Shown here piece after piece: positions 14,373-22,814 of a DNA stretch of 64,000 nucleotides. Position 1 is the stretch's first letter. Every line of letters begins with the position of its first letter. The notes beneath the pieces are model-generated. The model saw only the letters and a program-made list of their open reading frames with translations, had not been told where the DNA came from and did not search any database. Origin of the DNA: a virus; the IMG/VR virus record IMGVR_UViG_3300045135_000898, positions 17,971 to 81,970 of that record; one strand, written 5' to 3'. The position numbers were made by a program, and so were the translations under genes.

Positions 14373-15776
14373 TCACATTTTAAAATTTGAAAAATCTTTC
14401 CTATCACGTTCACCGAAACTATTTATCGGTCCATTATCGGCTGGTGCCGCTGCAGCATTACCACCGCTAATTAAAGTTTGAGCTGATGCTTCAACATCAT
14501 ACAGTTTCATCTTAGCACGATCAACTCCGATGACGAACCTTTTGTTATGACCTGGGTCGTTATAACGATTTTTTAACTGCTTGACCATAATTTGACCAAG
14601 GTTTTCTAGTTCTTCATTTGAAATAAGTGCGAACATAAAGTCAGCTGTCGCTGGTAGACCGAAGGATTCAGAAGTATCCTCGAGGCCAACATCTGTATTT
14701 CCATAACCTGAACGAGTGGTCTGAGTTGCGCTGACAATAGGTACATCATATTCGACTGCAAGTCCACGAATTTCCTCCGCAATAGATTTAATCAATGAAT
14801 ATGTATTCACCGAACCACCAAGACCTTTCATACGAGATGACGAACAAATGTTTAGGTAATCGATGAAGATAATATCTGGTTCAAACTTTTTCTTAAGTTT
14901 GATTTCATTAAGCAATGCTCTGAAATGACCAACATGGGCTGCACCTGTAGGATATTCCTTAATGATTAATTTACCATTTGTTTTGGCTGCAACTTTAGCA
15001 ACCTTAGATTCAAACATATCTTTTGATAACGTCTGAAGTTGGTCAATTGGAGTATTGAACAAGTTAGCATCGATACGTTCTGCGATACGTTCTTCAGCCA
15101 TTTCCATTGTAATGTAAAGAACATTCTTACCTTGCGATAAAGCAGAACCTGCCATATGACACATGAATAACGATTTACCTACACCTGTACCTGCCAATGC
15201 AATGTTAAGTGTTTTATTTGGTAAGCCACCTTTTGTGATATCGTTAAACAGTTCAAGATCGAATGGCATACGAGATTCATCACGGTGGTAGAACTCATAA
15301 CGGCCATCAGCATTTTCAATATAATCGTGGCCAACGTTAGTATCAAAGGTTACTGATAATGCTTTTGTAAGTAAGTCAGGTAACGCGTTCTTCGACAAAG
15401 ATTCATGGTTTCCATCAATGATGTTAATAGATTCCATGATTGCTAAGTAGATTGCACGATCCTGACACCACTTTTCGGTGTGTTCCATTAACCATTCAAG
15501 GTTTGTGTCATCAGGTTTAGAGATTTCGCCAATCACGACGGCAGCATCGGAAAACTGCTCGTCTGTAATATTGGTGTCTTGCATTTCAATTGATAGCGCC
15601 TCAGCGTTGGGAAGCTTGTTATACTTCCCAACGAACGCAACGATCTGATCAAATACAGCACGGTGAATACCTTCAAAGTAATCCTTTTTAAGGAAAGGAA
15701 TTACCTTGCGAGTAAACTGCTCATTATTTAGCAGGTTCCTCAGTATCGTTGTCTGTAGTGTCGGAGTCGTCATCAT
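14373..15776 (-). CDS. 41: Replicative DNA helicase, DnaB family (T4 gp41)
   Basis: A hexameric 5'-3' helicase that drives the fork and partners a primase. The N-terminal helical domain (residues 1-150) precedes the RecA-like core: Walker A GTGVGKS (about 195-201), IIFIDYLNI (Walker B) and SATQTTRSG (motif H3). ATG 15776 is preferred over the upstream GTG because AGGTGG precedes it. The gene overlaps the preceding small gene by 53 bases and follows uvsX as in T4 (uvsX-40-41). Confidence 0.94.
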   Translation of the reverse strand: MMTTPTLQTTILRNLLNNEQFTRKVIPFLKKDYFEGIHRAVFDQIVAFVGKYNKLPNAEALSIEMQDTNITDEQFSDAAVVIGEISKPDDTNLEWLMEHTEKWCQDRAIYLAIMESINIIDGNHESLSKNALPDLLTKALSVTFDTNVGHDYIENADGRYEFYHRDESRMPFDLELFNDITKGGLPNKTLNIALAGTGVGKSLFMCHMAGSALSQGKNVLYITMEMAEERIAERIDANLFNTPIDQLQTLSKDMFESKVAKVAAKTNGKLIIKEYPTGAAHVGHFRALLNEIKLKKKFEPDIIFIDYLNICSSSRMKGLGGSVNTYSLIKSIAEEIRGLAVEYDVPIVSATQTTRSGYGNTDVGLEDTSESFGLPATADFMFALISNEELENLGQIMVKQLKNRYNDPGHNKRFVIGVDRAKMKLYDVEASAQTLISGGNAAAAPADNGPINSFGERDRKDFSNFKM

Positions 15777-16074
15777 TACCACCTATTCTATAATTTCCTG
15801 AATTAAGATTATCTTCAATAATAAACTGAAGTATCCGTCCAATGTATTCTTGGAATTCATCATCTTCAATTAAAGCATCATCGCCTTCAACGAGCTGCCA
15901 CGTAAACATAAGGCGAGCAGTTTCTTCGTAATCTTCTTCATCAACCTTAATACGAACATTTCCATACTGATACTTAACGTCCTTATACGGATCTTCAAGA
16001 ATCTGAACCGTATAGAACGTATCATCAGCACGTTCAACTAGCTTGAACGTATCATCGGTAATATTATACTCCAT
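15724..16074 (-). CDS. Acidic protein between uvsX and 41 (116 aa)
   Basis: An acidic, beta-rich small protein (MEYNITDDTFKLVERADDTF, QYGNVRIKVDEED, EYIGRILQFIIEDN) ending in a strongly acidic, disordered tail. Proteins of this type stand at this position in cyanophage-like T4 relatives and have no assigned function; T4 gene 40 is in the same place but I see no clear similarity. ATG 16074 with AGGAG seven bases upstream is chosen over a start 21 bases earlier. It overlaps gene 41. Confidence 0.7.
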   Translation of the reverse strand: MEYNITDDTFKLVERADDTFYTVQILEDPYKDVKYQYGNVRIKVDEEDYEETARLMFTWQLVEGDDALIEDDEFQEYIGRILQFIIEDNLNSGNYRIGGNDDDSDTTDNDTEEPAK

Positions 16075-16075
16075 T

Positions 16076-17131
16076 TTATGACTCCTGTAAATCAATTTCT
16101 TCTAAGAAATCTTCAGATAGCTGTGACTTATAACCGATGGTGTATTGTTGCTTAATTGCTTCTTTGAACTTTTCGTTCTGAATCAATTTAGAATAGAATT
16201 CATTGTCAATTTGATTCGCACGGAGTTTCTTCTCTTGGATTTCACCGGTTGCAAAATCCATTACTTGGTACCATGAACCACTCTTAACTATAAACCCAAG
16301 AGCGAGCGCCAAGTCCAATAGTCCAGAATACTGCTCAATACCAGCGTCCCAGCTAACAGAAATAGGAATTTTCGATTTTTCTTTAACATATCGAGATTTT
16401 TCTACATTGATTACAAAGTCATAACCTGTAACCTCTGTGCCTGTTTTATTCTGACGACGACCAAGGATCCAAATATTATCAGCTGAGTAGTAAATACCTG
16501 TACCGCCTGAAACGACAGCTTTAGGAAACAGACCCATTTCTTGATACGTGTGGTTAATCGCCAATAGTGGAATGTCTTTCATTGCAAGATATGGAGTCGT
16601 CATACGGAACAGGCCTTTAAGGGCCTTAGCACGCGACATATCAGCAACGGACTTTTCGTTAATAGCATCTTCAAGTTCTTTCTTAGATGCAAGGTTACCA
16701 ATTGAGTCGATAACAACGATGACTTTTTCGCCACGCTCGATTGCTTCAAGCTGGTTAATCAAATCAAACTTAAGTTTCTCAACATCAGTGATAGGTGTAT
16801 GAAGTACTCGTTCGGTCGGAATTCCAAACGTTTCAAAGTATGCTTGCGGTGAACCAAACTCTGAATCATAAAACAGCATAACTGCTTCAGGATACTTACG
16901 AAGATATGCGCCTGCCATGAGTAGAGCAAACGATGTCTTAAAGTGTTTAGATGGACCAGCAAGTACAGTCAGACCTGGAGAAAGACCGCCGTCTACGCTG
17001 CCTGACAAAGCAACGTTAATCATAGGAACATCGGTAGTTACCATGTCCTTATCAGAAAAGAATTTAGACTCAGATAGAATCGCCGTTTGATCGATACGGC
17101 TGTTCTTTTTGAGTTTATCCATTAGTCCCAT
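16076..17131 (-). CDS. uvsX: UvsX recombinase (RecA/Rad51 family)
   Basis: A strand-exchange protein that forms filaments on ssDNA with the UvsY mediator encoded at 48195-48641 and drives recombination-dependent replication. Walker A GPSKHFKTS (residues 59-67), Walker B KVIVVIDSIGNL and the DNA-binding loop region near residues 200-215 are visible. At 351 aa it is close to cyanophage UvsX and shorter than T4's. ATG 17131 follows GAGG. It is followed directly by the acidic gene and helicase 41. Confidence 0.95.
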   Translation of the reverse strand: MGLMDKLKKNSRIDQTAILSESKFFSDKDMVTTDVPMINVALSGSVDGGLSPGLTVLAGPSKHFKTSFALLMAGAYLRKYPEAVMLFYDSEFGSPQAYFETFGIPTERVLHTPITDVEKLKFDLINQLEAIERGEKVIVVIDSIGNLASKKELEDAINEKSVADMSRAKALKGLFRMTTPYLAMKDIPLLAINHTYQEMGLFPKAVVSGGTGIYYSADNIWILGRRQNKTGTEVTGYDFVINVEKSRYVKEKSKIPISVSWDAGIEQYSGLLDLALALGFIVKSGSWYQVMDFATGEIQEKKLRANQIDNEFYSKLIQNEKFKEAIKQQYTIGYKSQLSEDFLEEIDLQES

Positions 17132-17133
17132 TA

Positions 17134-17460
17134 TTAATCCTCTTTAAATTTTACAATCCACTGGTCTTTATCTGCCCAAGATCCACGGCTGGCAAAAAAC
17201 GATCCAACCACACCTGGGAAAGTAGCATTCAGACGATCACGTGGCATGGTCATCTGATATTCAAATAGCTCCTTAGAAGATACAGGCTCGGCGTCGCCTA
17301 GTTCAAATGTTTCGCCGGTTTTTGCGTTTTCCATCACGATGTTTTTTGCTGCAATGGCGTATTGACCACGATCAAGCGTTTTATAAACTGCAGTAGCTTT
17401 AAAACCTTTTTCGTGAGTAAGAGTCGAGCCTACATCGGCTGCAGAGATCGCACGTTTCAT
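17134..17460 (-). CDS. Hypothetical protein upstream of uvsX (108 aa)
   Basis: No family recognised. Mixed alpha/beta, soluble, with FKATAVYKTLDRGQYAIAAK and NIVMENAKTGETFELGDAEP, and a C-terminal Trp-rich end (SWADKDQWIVKF). ATG 17460 is preceded by GAGGACTTATATT, the same leader as the 123-aa gene upstream, so the two starts share one design. Two bases separate it from uvsX, so it is probably cotranscribed with recombination genes. Confidence 0.65.
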   Translation of the reverse strand: MKRAISAADVGSTLTHEKGFKATAVYKTLDRGQYAIAAKNIVMENAKTGETFELGDAEPVSSKELFEYQMTMPRDRLNATFPGVVGSFFASRGSWADKDQWIVKFKED

Positions 17461-17475
17461 AATATAAGTCCTCAA

Positions 17476-17847
17476 TTAAAGAAGCACAGCTTCAACAGAT
17501 TGGCCTGAGCTATTTTCAAGAGCTACAGCAAAACGAAATGCAGTTGACGAGTTATTCACTCGAGCAATACCATGATGATTTGATGGTTCCAACGCGTCGC
17601 CTTTTGAACAAGCAGTTGCGATAAGAACAGTTGCACGACCTTTAATCGTAACATATACTCCAGTATTAAGACGATCATTCATACCTAATGCAGGCTTATC
17701 GGCAATTACACCAACCACTGAATGCGGTTCACGGTCGCTTACCGCCATTAATTCTGCGCTACCGCCACAGCCGACAACAGTACCAACAGGGTATTCTTTG
17801 TCTGTTGAATAACGCTCAGCTAAACTGGCATTCATTGGATTATTCAT
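17476..17847 (-). CDS. Beta-rich protein resembling capsid-decoration/fibre end domains (123 aa)
   Basis: YPVGTVVGCGGSAELMAVSD, SVVGVIADKPALGMN, GVYVTIKGRATVLIATACSKGDAL and FRFAVALENSSGQ follow the pattern of the small beta-barrel domain at the C-terminus of many phage fibre and decoration proteins, where glycine-rich turns separate strands. Similarity is at motif level. It is odd that it lies behind an early promoter (17881-17909) rather than a late one, ahead of uvsX. It may have been recruited for another role. Confidence 0.5.
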   Translation of the reverse strand: MNNPMNASLAERYSTDKEYPVGTVVGCGGSAELMAVSDREPHSVVGVIADKPALGMNDRLNTGVYVTIKGRATVLIATACSKGDALEPSNHHGIARVNNSSTAFRFAVALENSSGQSVEAVLL

Positions 17848-17880
17848 AATATAAGTCCTCTTTGTTTATTTGATAGATCT

Positions 17881-17909
17881 ATTATATCAAAGATAATGAC
17901 CGATGTAAA
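17881..17909 (-). promoter_or_regulatory. Early promoter upstream of the 123-aa gene
   Basis: TTTACA (17909-17904), 17-base spacer, TATAAT (17886-17881). The -35 lies in an 11-bp inverted repeat (ATGACCGATGT with ACATCGGTCAT) enclosing an A-tract. Confidence 0.75.
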
Positions 17910-18010
17910 CAACTTTTTTCACATCGGTCATAATGTTTCTTATTGTGTATAATGTATACTATACTGAACATTATTACATATTTTCGTCATAATGTTCACT
18001 ATTCTTAACA

Positions 18011-19219
18011 TTATAAGAAGGCTTCGAGAGTATTCGTAGCAAGATTGCCAACATCAATCGATTGGCGGTGATTGTTCTGTTTAACGAAGTCAGTTTCAGT
18101 CATTGGTAGTTCACCGCGGACAAACTTAATTGCTTCTTCAACCATAGATGCAGCAGTGCATACAGGAACGTTCTGAGCAATCATATTCATTTTAGCCAAA
18201 CCCCCTTGAAGCTCAAAATCATGCGGGAATGCCATCATATGTAATGCTTCACGGATATTCAAAGAACGATCTTCTTCAGGGTGTACTGTGTCAGCGAGGT
18301 TACGACCAATAACAGCATTCATAGCATCGTCAAAAATATGCGTTGAGCTATCCCAAATTCCCATACCTTTACTGAACTTCATAATAGCATGGTCAGCAAG
18401 CTGTACACCTTTCGTATCACCGGTTTCAGCAAACCAATCTCGAGCTTCATTAAGCAAACCGGCGCGCTGAATAAACGAAAATGCAGTATTACGACCTGCA
18501 CCAATTACAACTTCACGAGCATCTTTACCAAACTTGTGTTCAATAAACTTGAAGTATGATTCACGAGTACCTACACGATCGTTGATAACAAGGTCTTGTT
18601 GAATTGCATTTTTAGGAATTTCACGAAGGTATTCTTTAAAGTTTTTGCGAGGTTCTTTATACCAATGCATAATTGGTGCTTTGCCGCCTTTCCAAAAAAT
18701 ATAGAAAGTACGATCACGATTTTGAGGTACACCATGAAGAGAAGTAGTTGTCTTGTACAGTGTCATGGCATAGCCGTTTTCACGAGCAATTTCAAGAAGC
18801 TTATCAGCAACAGGTTTACCTTTGTTCGTATAAAGCGCAGGGGCATTCTCTCCAATGATTACGTCAGCTTTAAACTTTTGCATACCATCGGTAGCCGATT
18901 GATACATCCATTTGTTTACTTCGGCATCAGCGCCTTTTGCTTCTTTACTCTTACCAGTATTAAGCTGAGATAGGCCTGCACAAGGCGGGGTTGCAACGAG
19001 AATGTTAACCTTTGGTAGACTTGGAGTTTCATCTATAGTAACATACTGTAGACCACTTCGTCCAAGGGTTTCCTTTTGATAGTTAACGTATTGCCCATCG
19101 TTTCCGGCAAAACCGTCGTAAGAATAAATGTTAGTAGGTGGTACGCCTGTGGCCTTTTCAGCGCCTAGAGGTAAACCGCCAATAAGTGGAATTAGCGGTG
19201 CCCATGTAATATCGTTCAT
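18011..19219 (-). CDS. DNA (cytosine-5) methyltransferase
   Basis: 402 aa, C5 class. Motif IV with the catalytic cysteine is ATPPCAGLSQLNTG (about residues 77-90), motif VI is IIGENAPALY and motif VIII is QNRDRTFYIFW. The N-terminus PLIGGLPLGAEKATG is a variant of motif I. It would methylate C5 of cytosine in DNA, for host-restriction evasion or as part of base modification. The C-terminus ...TNTLEAFL resembles sliding-clamp tails. It is followed by the glycosyltransferase gene's product in the same operon (seven-base gap). The target site cannot be read from sequence. Confidence 0.9.
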   Translation of the reverse strand: MNDITWAPLIPLIGGLPLGAEKATGVPPTNIYSYDGFAGNDGQYVNYQKETLGRSGLQYVTIDETPSLPKVNILVATPPCAGLSQLNTGKSKEAKGADAEVNKWMYQSATDGMQKFKADVIIGENAPALYTNKGKPVADKLLEIARENGYAMTLYKTTTSLHGVPQNRDRTFYIFWKGGKAPIMHWYKEPRKNFKEYLREIPKNAIQQDLVINDRVGTRESYFKFIEHKFGKDAREVVIGAGRNTAFSFIQRAGLLNEARDWFAETGDTKGVQLADHAIMKFSKGMGIWDSSTHIFDDAMNAVIGRNLADTVHPEEDRSLNIREALHMMAFPHDFELQGGLAKMNMIAQNVPVCTAASMVEEAIKFVRGELPMTETDFVKQNNHRQSIDVGNLATNTLEAFL

Positions 19220-19225
19220 AATTAA

Positions 19226-20470
19226 TTATCCAAAAAAGTCAGTCAAGTCAAAAGTTTCAATTACTTTCTTTTCAAAGTTAGCAAGGACAGGTGGTTCATA
19301 ACCTTCAATCAATTCCTGCATAACGACTTGGTTAAGTTGAGTTCCATCGTAGTATTCTGGCTTGCAGAACATATCCTGTAATTCCTGAATAGCTGAATTA
19401 TATATCTTATCATCTGACAGTGCAGCTACTGCTTTAGCAAGATCAGCTGGAGTTTCAGGTCGTAACCATTTAGGTACTTTTAGATTATCCTGCTCATCAT
19501 ATGTCGGATGGAAGAAAGGAATAACTCCAGCATGGATCATTTCCACGTATTTTGAAGTAGTCCAGCCTTTAGCAATTGGGATGATAAATGTTGCCCTAAC
19601 CGACTTAAGCTTTTCTTGCAAATCTTCAAGGGCCATAGAACCTTTAAAGCGATCATCTTCCAACGTGGCTTCGTGATCCCATTTTCCGTAGATTTCGACG
19701 TCGTCGTTTCCATCAAGTACCCACTCCTTTAGCATTTTGTATCGTGACGGTGTACCTTCATTTAACACAACCATAAAGTCGGTTAAACGAGTAAAAGCCG
19801 GACCTGGGTAAGGAGCTTCAGGTTTACCTCGACCGTACAAAAAGATTTTTTCCATTTCAGCATACTTCGCAGGCACTTCAGTTTCAACACGAGTTTGATC
19901 TGCATAGCTACGAGATGCCGTACGTTTGTAGTTATATGTATATTGCGAAAGGCTAATCTTAGGATCAACAAAACAGTCTTTGCTTTGCGCAAGAGTGTAG
20001 CGTGGATCATTGCAGATTTCAATGACATTCATTTCTGGATTTTCATTTAGCCATTTCGTAATAGGCGTAGTGTAGTTACGAGTCATGTCAATAATCGCAA
20101 CAGTCTTACTAGGATCTCGTTGACCCCAAATGCGATCAGGTATTGATACATTACCAACCTGACCCATCATCATAATAAAGTGGTCAGGCTGAAATCCAAG
20201 ATCATCAAAGTACTTAATTACTCGGTCTTGGTCAGCTGGACCTTTATGTCCTTCAAATGCATCTTTTACATTATCGTAAGGAAACAGATCAATTCGCTGT
20301 TCTTCGGTAAGACGGTTGAAGTCAGATCTACCAATGATATGAAAAGTAATATCTGGATTATTATTGGCAAGAATTCGTAACATCGAAGGTGCTTCATTGT
20401 CCCCTCCGACTGGACTAAACGCTGTTACGAATTTAATTGACTTGCCAAGTTTTGCAAATGCTATATTCAT
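19226..20470 (-). CDS. Glycosyltransferase-like protein, candidate DNA glycosyltransferase (414 aa)
   Basis: A two-domain protein of GT-B appearance: an N-terminal Rossmann-like half (IKFVTAFSPVGGDNEAPS, ITFHIIGRSD), a middle with FLYGRGKPEAPYPGPAF, and a C-terminal donor-site-like segment (IAKGWTTSKYVEMIHAGVIPFF). It is unlike T4 alpha- or beta-glucosyltransferase in obvious motifs. It ends FDLTDFFG, nearly the same as the polymerase tail SLEDFFG, suggesting recruitment to the clamp. With the dCMP hydroxymethylase, methylase and sugar-activation genes around it, glycosylation of modified cytosine is the best hypothesis; surface-sugar modification is the alternative. Confidence 0.6.
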   Translation of the reverse strand: MNIAFAKLGKSIKFVTAFSPVGGDNEAPSMLRILANNNPDITFHIIGRSDFNRLTEEQRIDLFPYDNVKDAFEGHKGPADQDRVIKYFDDLGFQPDHFIMMMGQVGNVSIPDRIWGQRDPSKTVAIIDMTRNYTTPITKWLNENPEMNVIEICNDPRYTLAQSKDCFVDPKISLSQYTYNYKRTASRSYADQTRVETEVPAKYAEMEKIFLYGRGKPEAPYPGPAFTRLTDFMVVLNEGTPSRYKMLKEWVLDGNDDVEIYGKWDHEATLEDDRFKGSMALEDLQEKLKSVRATFIIPIAKGWTTSKYVEMIHAGVIPFFHPTYDEQDNLKVPKWLRPETPADLAKAVAALSDDKIYNSAIQELQDMFCKPEYYDGTQLNQVVMQELIEGYEPPVLANFEKKVIETFDLTDFFG

Positions 20471-20820
20471 TTATCTGCCCATTCTATAAATTGTGAAAGG
20501 TTCATCGCCTTATCGTCAACATAATAAGTAGATGAGTACGGTTTACCGAAGATAAGATTATCATACGGTACGTTGTAAGTATTTAGCCAGTCTTCTGTAA
20601 CAACAAGTACGTCATCTAAGATTTTATTAAGGTCTCCATTATGAGTCAGCATACGACGAGCTGAACTGATCGTGATATGGAAACCTTCATTCTTAAGTTT
20701 ATGCATTCTTTCAATAATTGCAGTATTAGGTCTTGCCAACCCATACTTACGATACGTGGATTTTTCAGAATGATTTGGAAAACAAATTGTATCGTCAAGA
20801 TCAAACACTATACTCTTCAC
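20467..20820 (-). CDS. HAD-superfamily hydrolase-like protein (117 aa)
   Basis: A short HAD fold: motif I VFDLDDTICFP (residues 5-15; nucleophile Asp and the second Asp), motif II ITISSAR (Ser), and a C-terminal STYYVDDKAMN supplying the acidic motif IV. It is close to the small HAD phosphatases found in capsule and sugar-nucleotide clusters. It uses a GTG start at 20820 with GAGGAG upstream, overlapping the fusion gene by 20 bases, and its stop overlaps the glycosyltransferase start (ATGA). A sugar-phosphate phosphatase role in the same pathway is inferred. Confidence 0.8.
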   Translation of the reverse strand: MKSIVFDLDDTICFPNHSEKSTYRKYGLARPNTAIIERMHKLKNEGFHITISSARRMLTHNGDLNKILDDVLVVTEDWLNTYNVPYDNLIFGKPYSSTYYVDDKAMNLSQFIEWADK

Positions 20821-22294
20821 TAAGGTACTCCTCTACATAATATTTAAAGCGTGACTGACGTTCAGGGTCGTCGTAATGAAGTGGTATGCAAGTAGCAATC
20901 AATAAACAACCTGCATCAATGATTTCTTTAACTGGTAAGTTGTACTCTTTAAGCTTACGCACAAAGATGTCTTTAACATACTCGTTATGTTTAACGTTTG
21001 CAACCATTGCGCCGTAGCCATGATACAAGTCATGTGCTAGTTTTGCAAAATCATAAATATGATCGCCTTCAGTACCAACATATGATCCGTACGCTCCTCG
21101 TGGGTCAATCAGTTTAATTTGATTCGTTTGTTGGTTATAAAGAATGTTACCGAAATGAAGATCGCCGTGCATACCTGTAATAGGACGAGTAATGCGATAA
21201 GCTGCTTCACTAATTTTCAACAGCTTTTGGCGATCATTCTCAGTAAACTTAACGTTACGTAAACGCTTAGTCGTTTTCGTTACCCACATGTCTTCAGCTA
21301 ATTGGTCAAACTCTCGGATGAATACTTCGTCATCACAAAGTTCATTGAAGTAATTGAGTTTGATTTTAAATACTTTATCTATGATGTATTCCCATGCCGA
21401 CTCGCTAAGGTTTTCATATAACATTAAGTCAGAAAGAAGCGTACCACTCTCGTACGACATTACAAGATCATGTTTGGTTTCAAGTACGCGAGGAACGAAC
21501 ATTGATTGTTCAGGAGTAAGCATACGGTACCACTTTTTCTCGGTACGAATAGTTTCAACTGAAGTGGCATTATGATAGTCAGGTGACTTACGAACAGTGC
21601 CAAGATCAGGATCATACATCATATCATTGAACGCACGACTCTTCAAATTCAGTAATTTTGCGCATGTTTCATAATATGTAGGTAAATCGCCGATATCATA
21701 CCACTTATTGGTCAGAACACGCTCGTATTTGCCGTAAACTTCAAGGGCATGTGAAATATCGTATTGTTCCACAGTATTAAAGGCGTTTTGGGCAGAAATC
21801 CCATTTTTAAATGAATATAGGCCGACTAAAGCAACCGCATCAGATATCTTATTGGTTGGCTTATTATAATACGCTTCGCCATCCCACATACACCAAGCTG
21901 ATTGATTATCTACCTCTTTACATAAAAGGAAGTCAGAACCAAATGGCATATCTTCTTCAAGAATGATTGCGTCGCCTAACCAAACAACGACAGGTTTAGA
22001 TGGATCCTCAAGAGCATTCATACCGCGAGCAATCGCATCGCGTGGGCCATCATAATTAGGTTGGTTCGCGAACTTGACATCAGGGTGACGTCTGCTGCAG
22101 TATTCACGGATATCGTTAAACTTACCATCAACGATTACAATCTCGGCGATATCAGCAGTCTTACGAGCTTGTTCAATAATATAGTCAAGACACGGCTTAC
22201 CGTTAACGCGAACCATAACTTTGGAAGTGTTACTAGAAAGCGGACGCAGCCTAGTGGCAGCACCCGCAGCTGGTATGATTAAATTTACAGACAT
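20801..22294 (-). CDS. Sugar nucleotidyltransferase fused to an APH-like small-molecule kinase (497 aa)
   Basis: N-terminal GT-A-type nucleotidyltransferase (LIIPAAGAATRLRPL, residues 5-19; SKVMVRVNGKPCLDYI; VVWLGDAI for metal binding), residues 1-235. C-terminal aminoglycoside-phosphotransferase-like kinase (about 270-490) with GMHGDLHFGNILYN and IKLIDPRGAYG, the HGDxxxxN and metal-binding D motifs. The pairing mirrors MurU plus AmgK (sugar to sugar-1-phosphate to NDP-sugar) or LicA plus LicC for choline. It would make the activated donor for the glycosyltransferase two genes downstream. Early promoter at 22321-22349; ATG 22294 follows GGAG. Confidence 0.85.
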   Translation of the reverse strand: MSVNLIIPAAGAATRLRPLSSNTSKVMVRVNGKPCLDYIIEQARKTADIAEIVIVDGKFNDIREYCSRRHPDVKFANQPNYDGPRDAIARGMNALEDPSKPVVVWLGDAIILEEDMPFGSDFLLCKEVDNQSAWCMWDGEAYYNKPTNKISDAVALVGLYSFKNGISAQNAFNTVEQYDISHALEVYGKYERVLTNKWYDIGDLPTYYETCAKLLNLKSRAFNDMMYDPDLGTVRKSPDYHNATSVETIRTEKKWYRMLTPEQSMFVPRVLETKHDLVMSYESGTLLSDLMLYENLSESAWEYIIDKVFKIKLNYFNELCDDEVFIREFDQLAEDMWVTKTTKRLRNVKFTENDRQKLLKISEAAYRITRPITGMHGDLHFGNILYNQQTNQIKLIDPRGAYGSYVGTEGDHIYDFAKLAHDLYHGYGAMVANVKHNEYVKDIFVRKLKEYNLPVKEIIDAGCLLIATCIPLHYDDPERQSRFKYYVEEYLSEEYSV

Positions 22295-22320
22295 AAGGCA
22301 TTACTCCAATTCATTTATCC

Positions 22321-22349
22321 ATTATACACTATGTATGCCTAAATGTAAA
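22321..22349 (-). promoter_or_regulatory. Early promoter for the sugar/glycosyltransferase/methylase operon
   Basis: TTTACA (22349-22344), 17-base spacer, TATAAT (22326-22321), preceded by AGCTA. It reads into the fusion gene, HAD, glycosyltransferase and methylase genes with no further terminator seen. Confidence 0.75.
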
Positions 22350-22352
22350 TAG

Positions 22353-22814
22353 CTAAAAGTGATTTAATTCAACAACTTCAAAATCAATGCCAACTTCATT
22401 GAACATTGCTTTGGTATCCTCAAACGATACTTTCCACTTAACTCCCATTTTATCAAACGATAAAGGAAGCCCAATTACAACTCGCTTAGTTCCTACTTGG
22501 ATAAGTCCCTTTGCGCATTCAGAGCAAACAGGTAATCCATAAACGTAAACAGTCGAGCCGTCAAGACTTACGCCGTTATATGTAGCATTATAGATGACAT
22601 TCTTTTCAGCGTGTACGACATATGTGTATTTCTCTTCACGATTATTTAGCCTTTCAGAAGAATCATCAATACCACGAGGAAATCCGTTATAGCCTTGCGA
22701 AAGAATTCGTTTATTATCGTCTACAGCAATGGCGCCGATTTTAGCTGATGGGTCTTTTGACCACATCGCCACTTCTTTAGCCATTGCCATAAAGCGTTCA
22801 TCCCATTTATTCAT
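22353..22814 (-). CDS. cd: dCMP deaminase
   Basis: Zinc enzyme converting dCMP to dUMP, feeding thymidylate synthase (ThyX at 13689-14366). Zinc-site motifs: HAEKN (His and catalytic Glu) and LPVCSECAKG (two Cys). 153 aa, slightly shorter than T4 Cd. ATG 22814 overlaps the stop of the preceding gene (TAATG); a GTG nine bases upstream is the alternative. It competes for dCMP with the hydroxymethylase encoded at 23502-24191. Confidence 0.94.
   Translation of the reverse strand: MNKWDERFMAMAKEVAMWSKDPSAKIGAIAVDDNKRILSQGYNGFPRGIDDSSERLNNREEKYTYVVHAEKNVIYNATYNGVSLDGSTVYVYGLPVCSECAKGLIQVGTKRVVIGLPLSFDKMGVKWKVSFEDTKAMFNEVGIDFEVVELNHF

Noticed and set aside
20467-22294. Reading the HAD and kinase/nucleotidyltransferase genes as a choline/LPS decoration locus
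   Set aside because: Possible, and kept as an alternative, but the nearby gene 42, methylase and clamp-like tail of the glycosyltransferase favour a DNA target.
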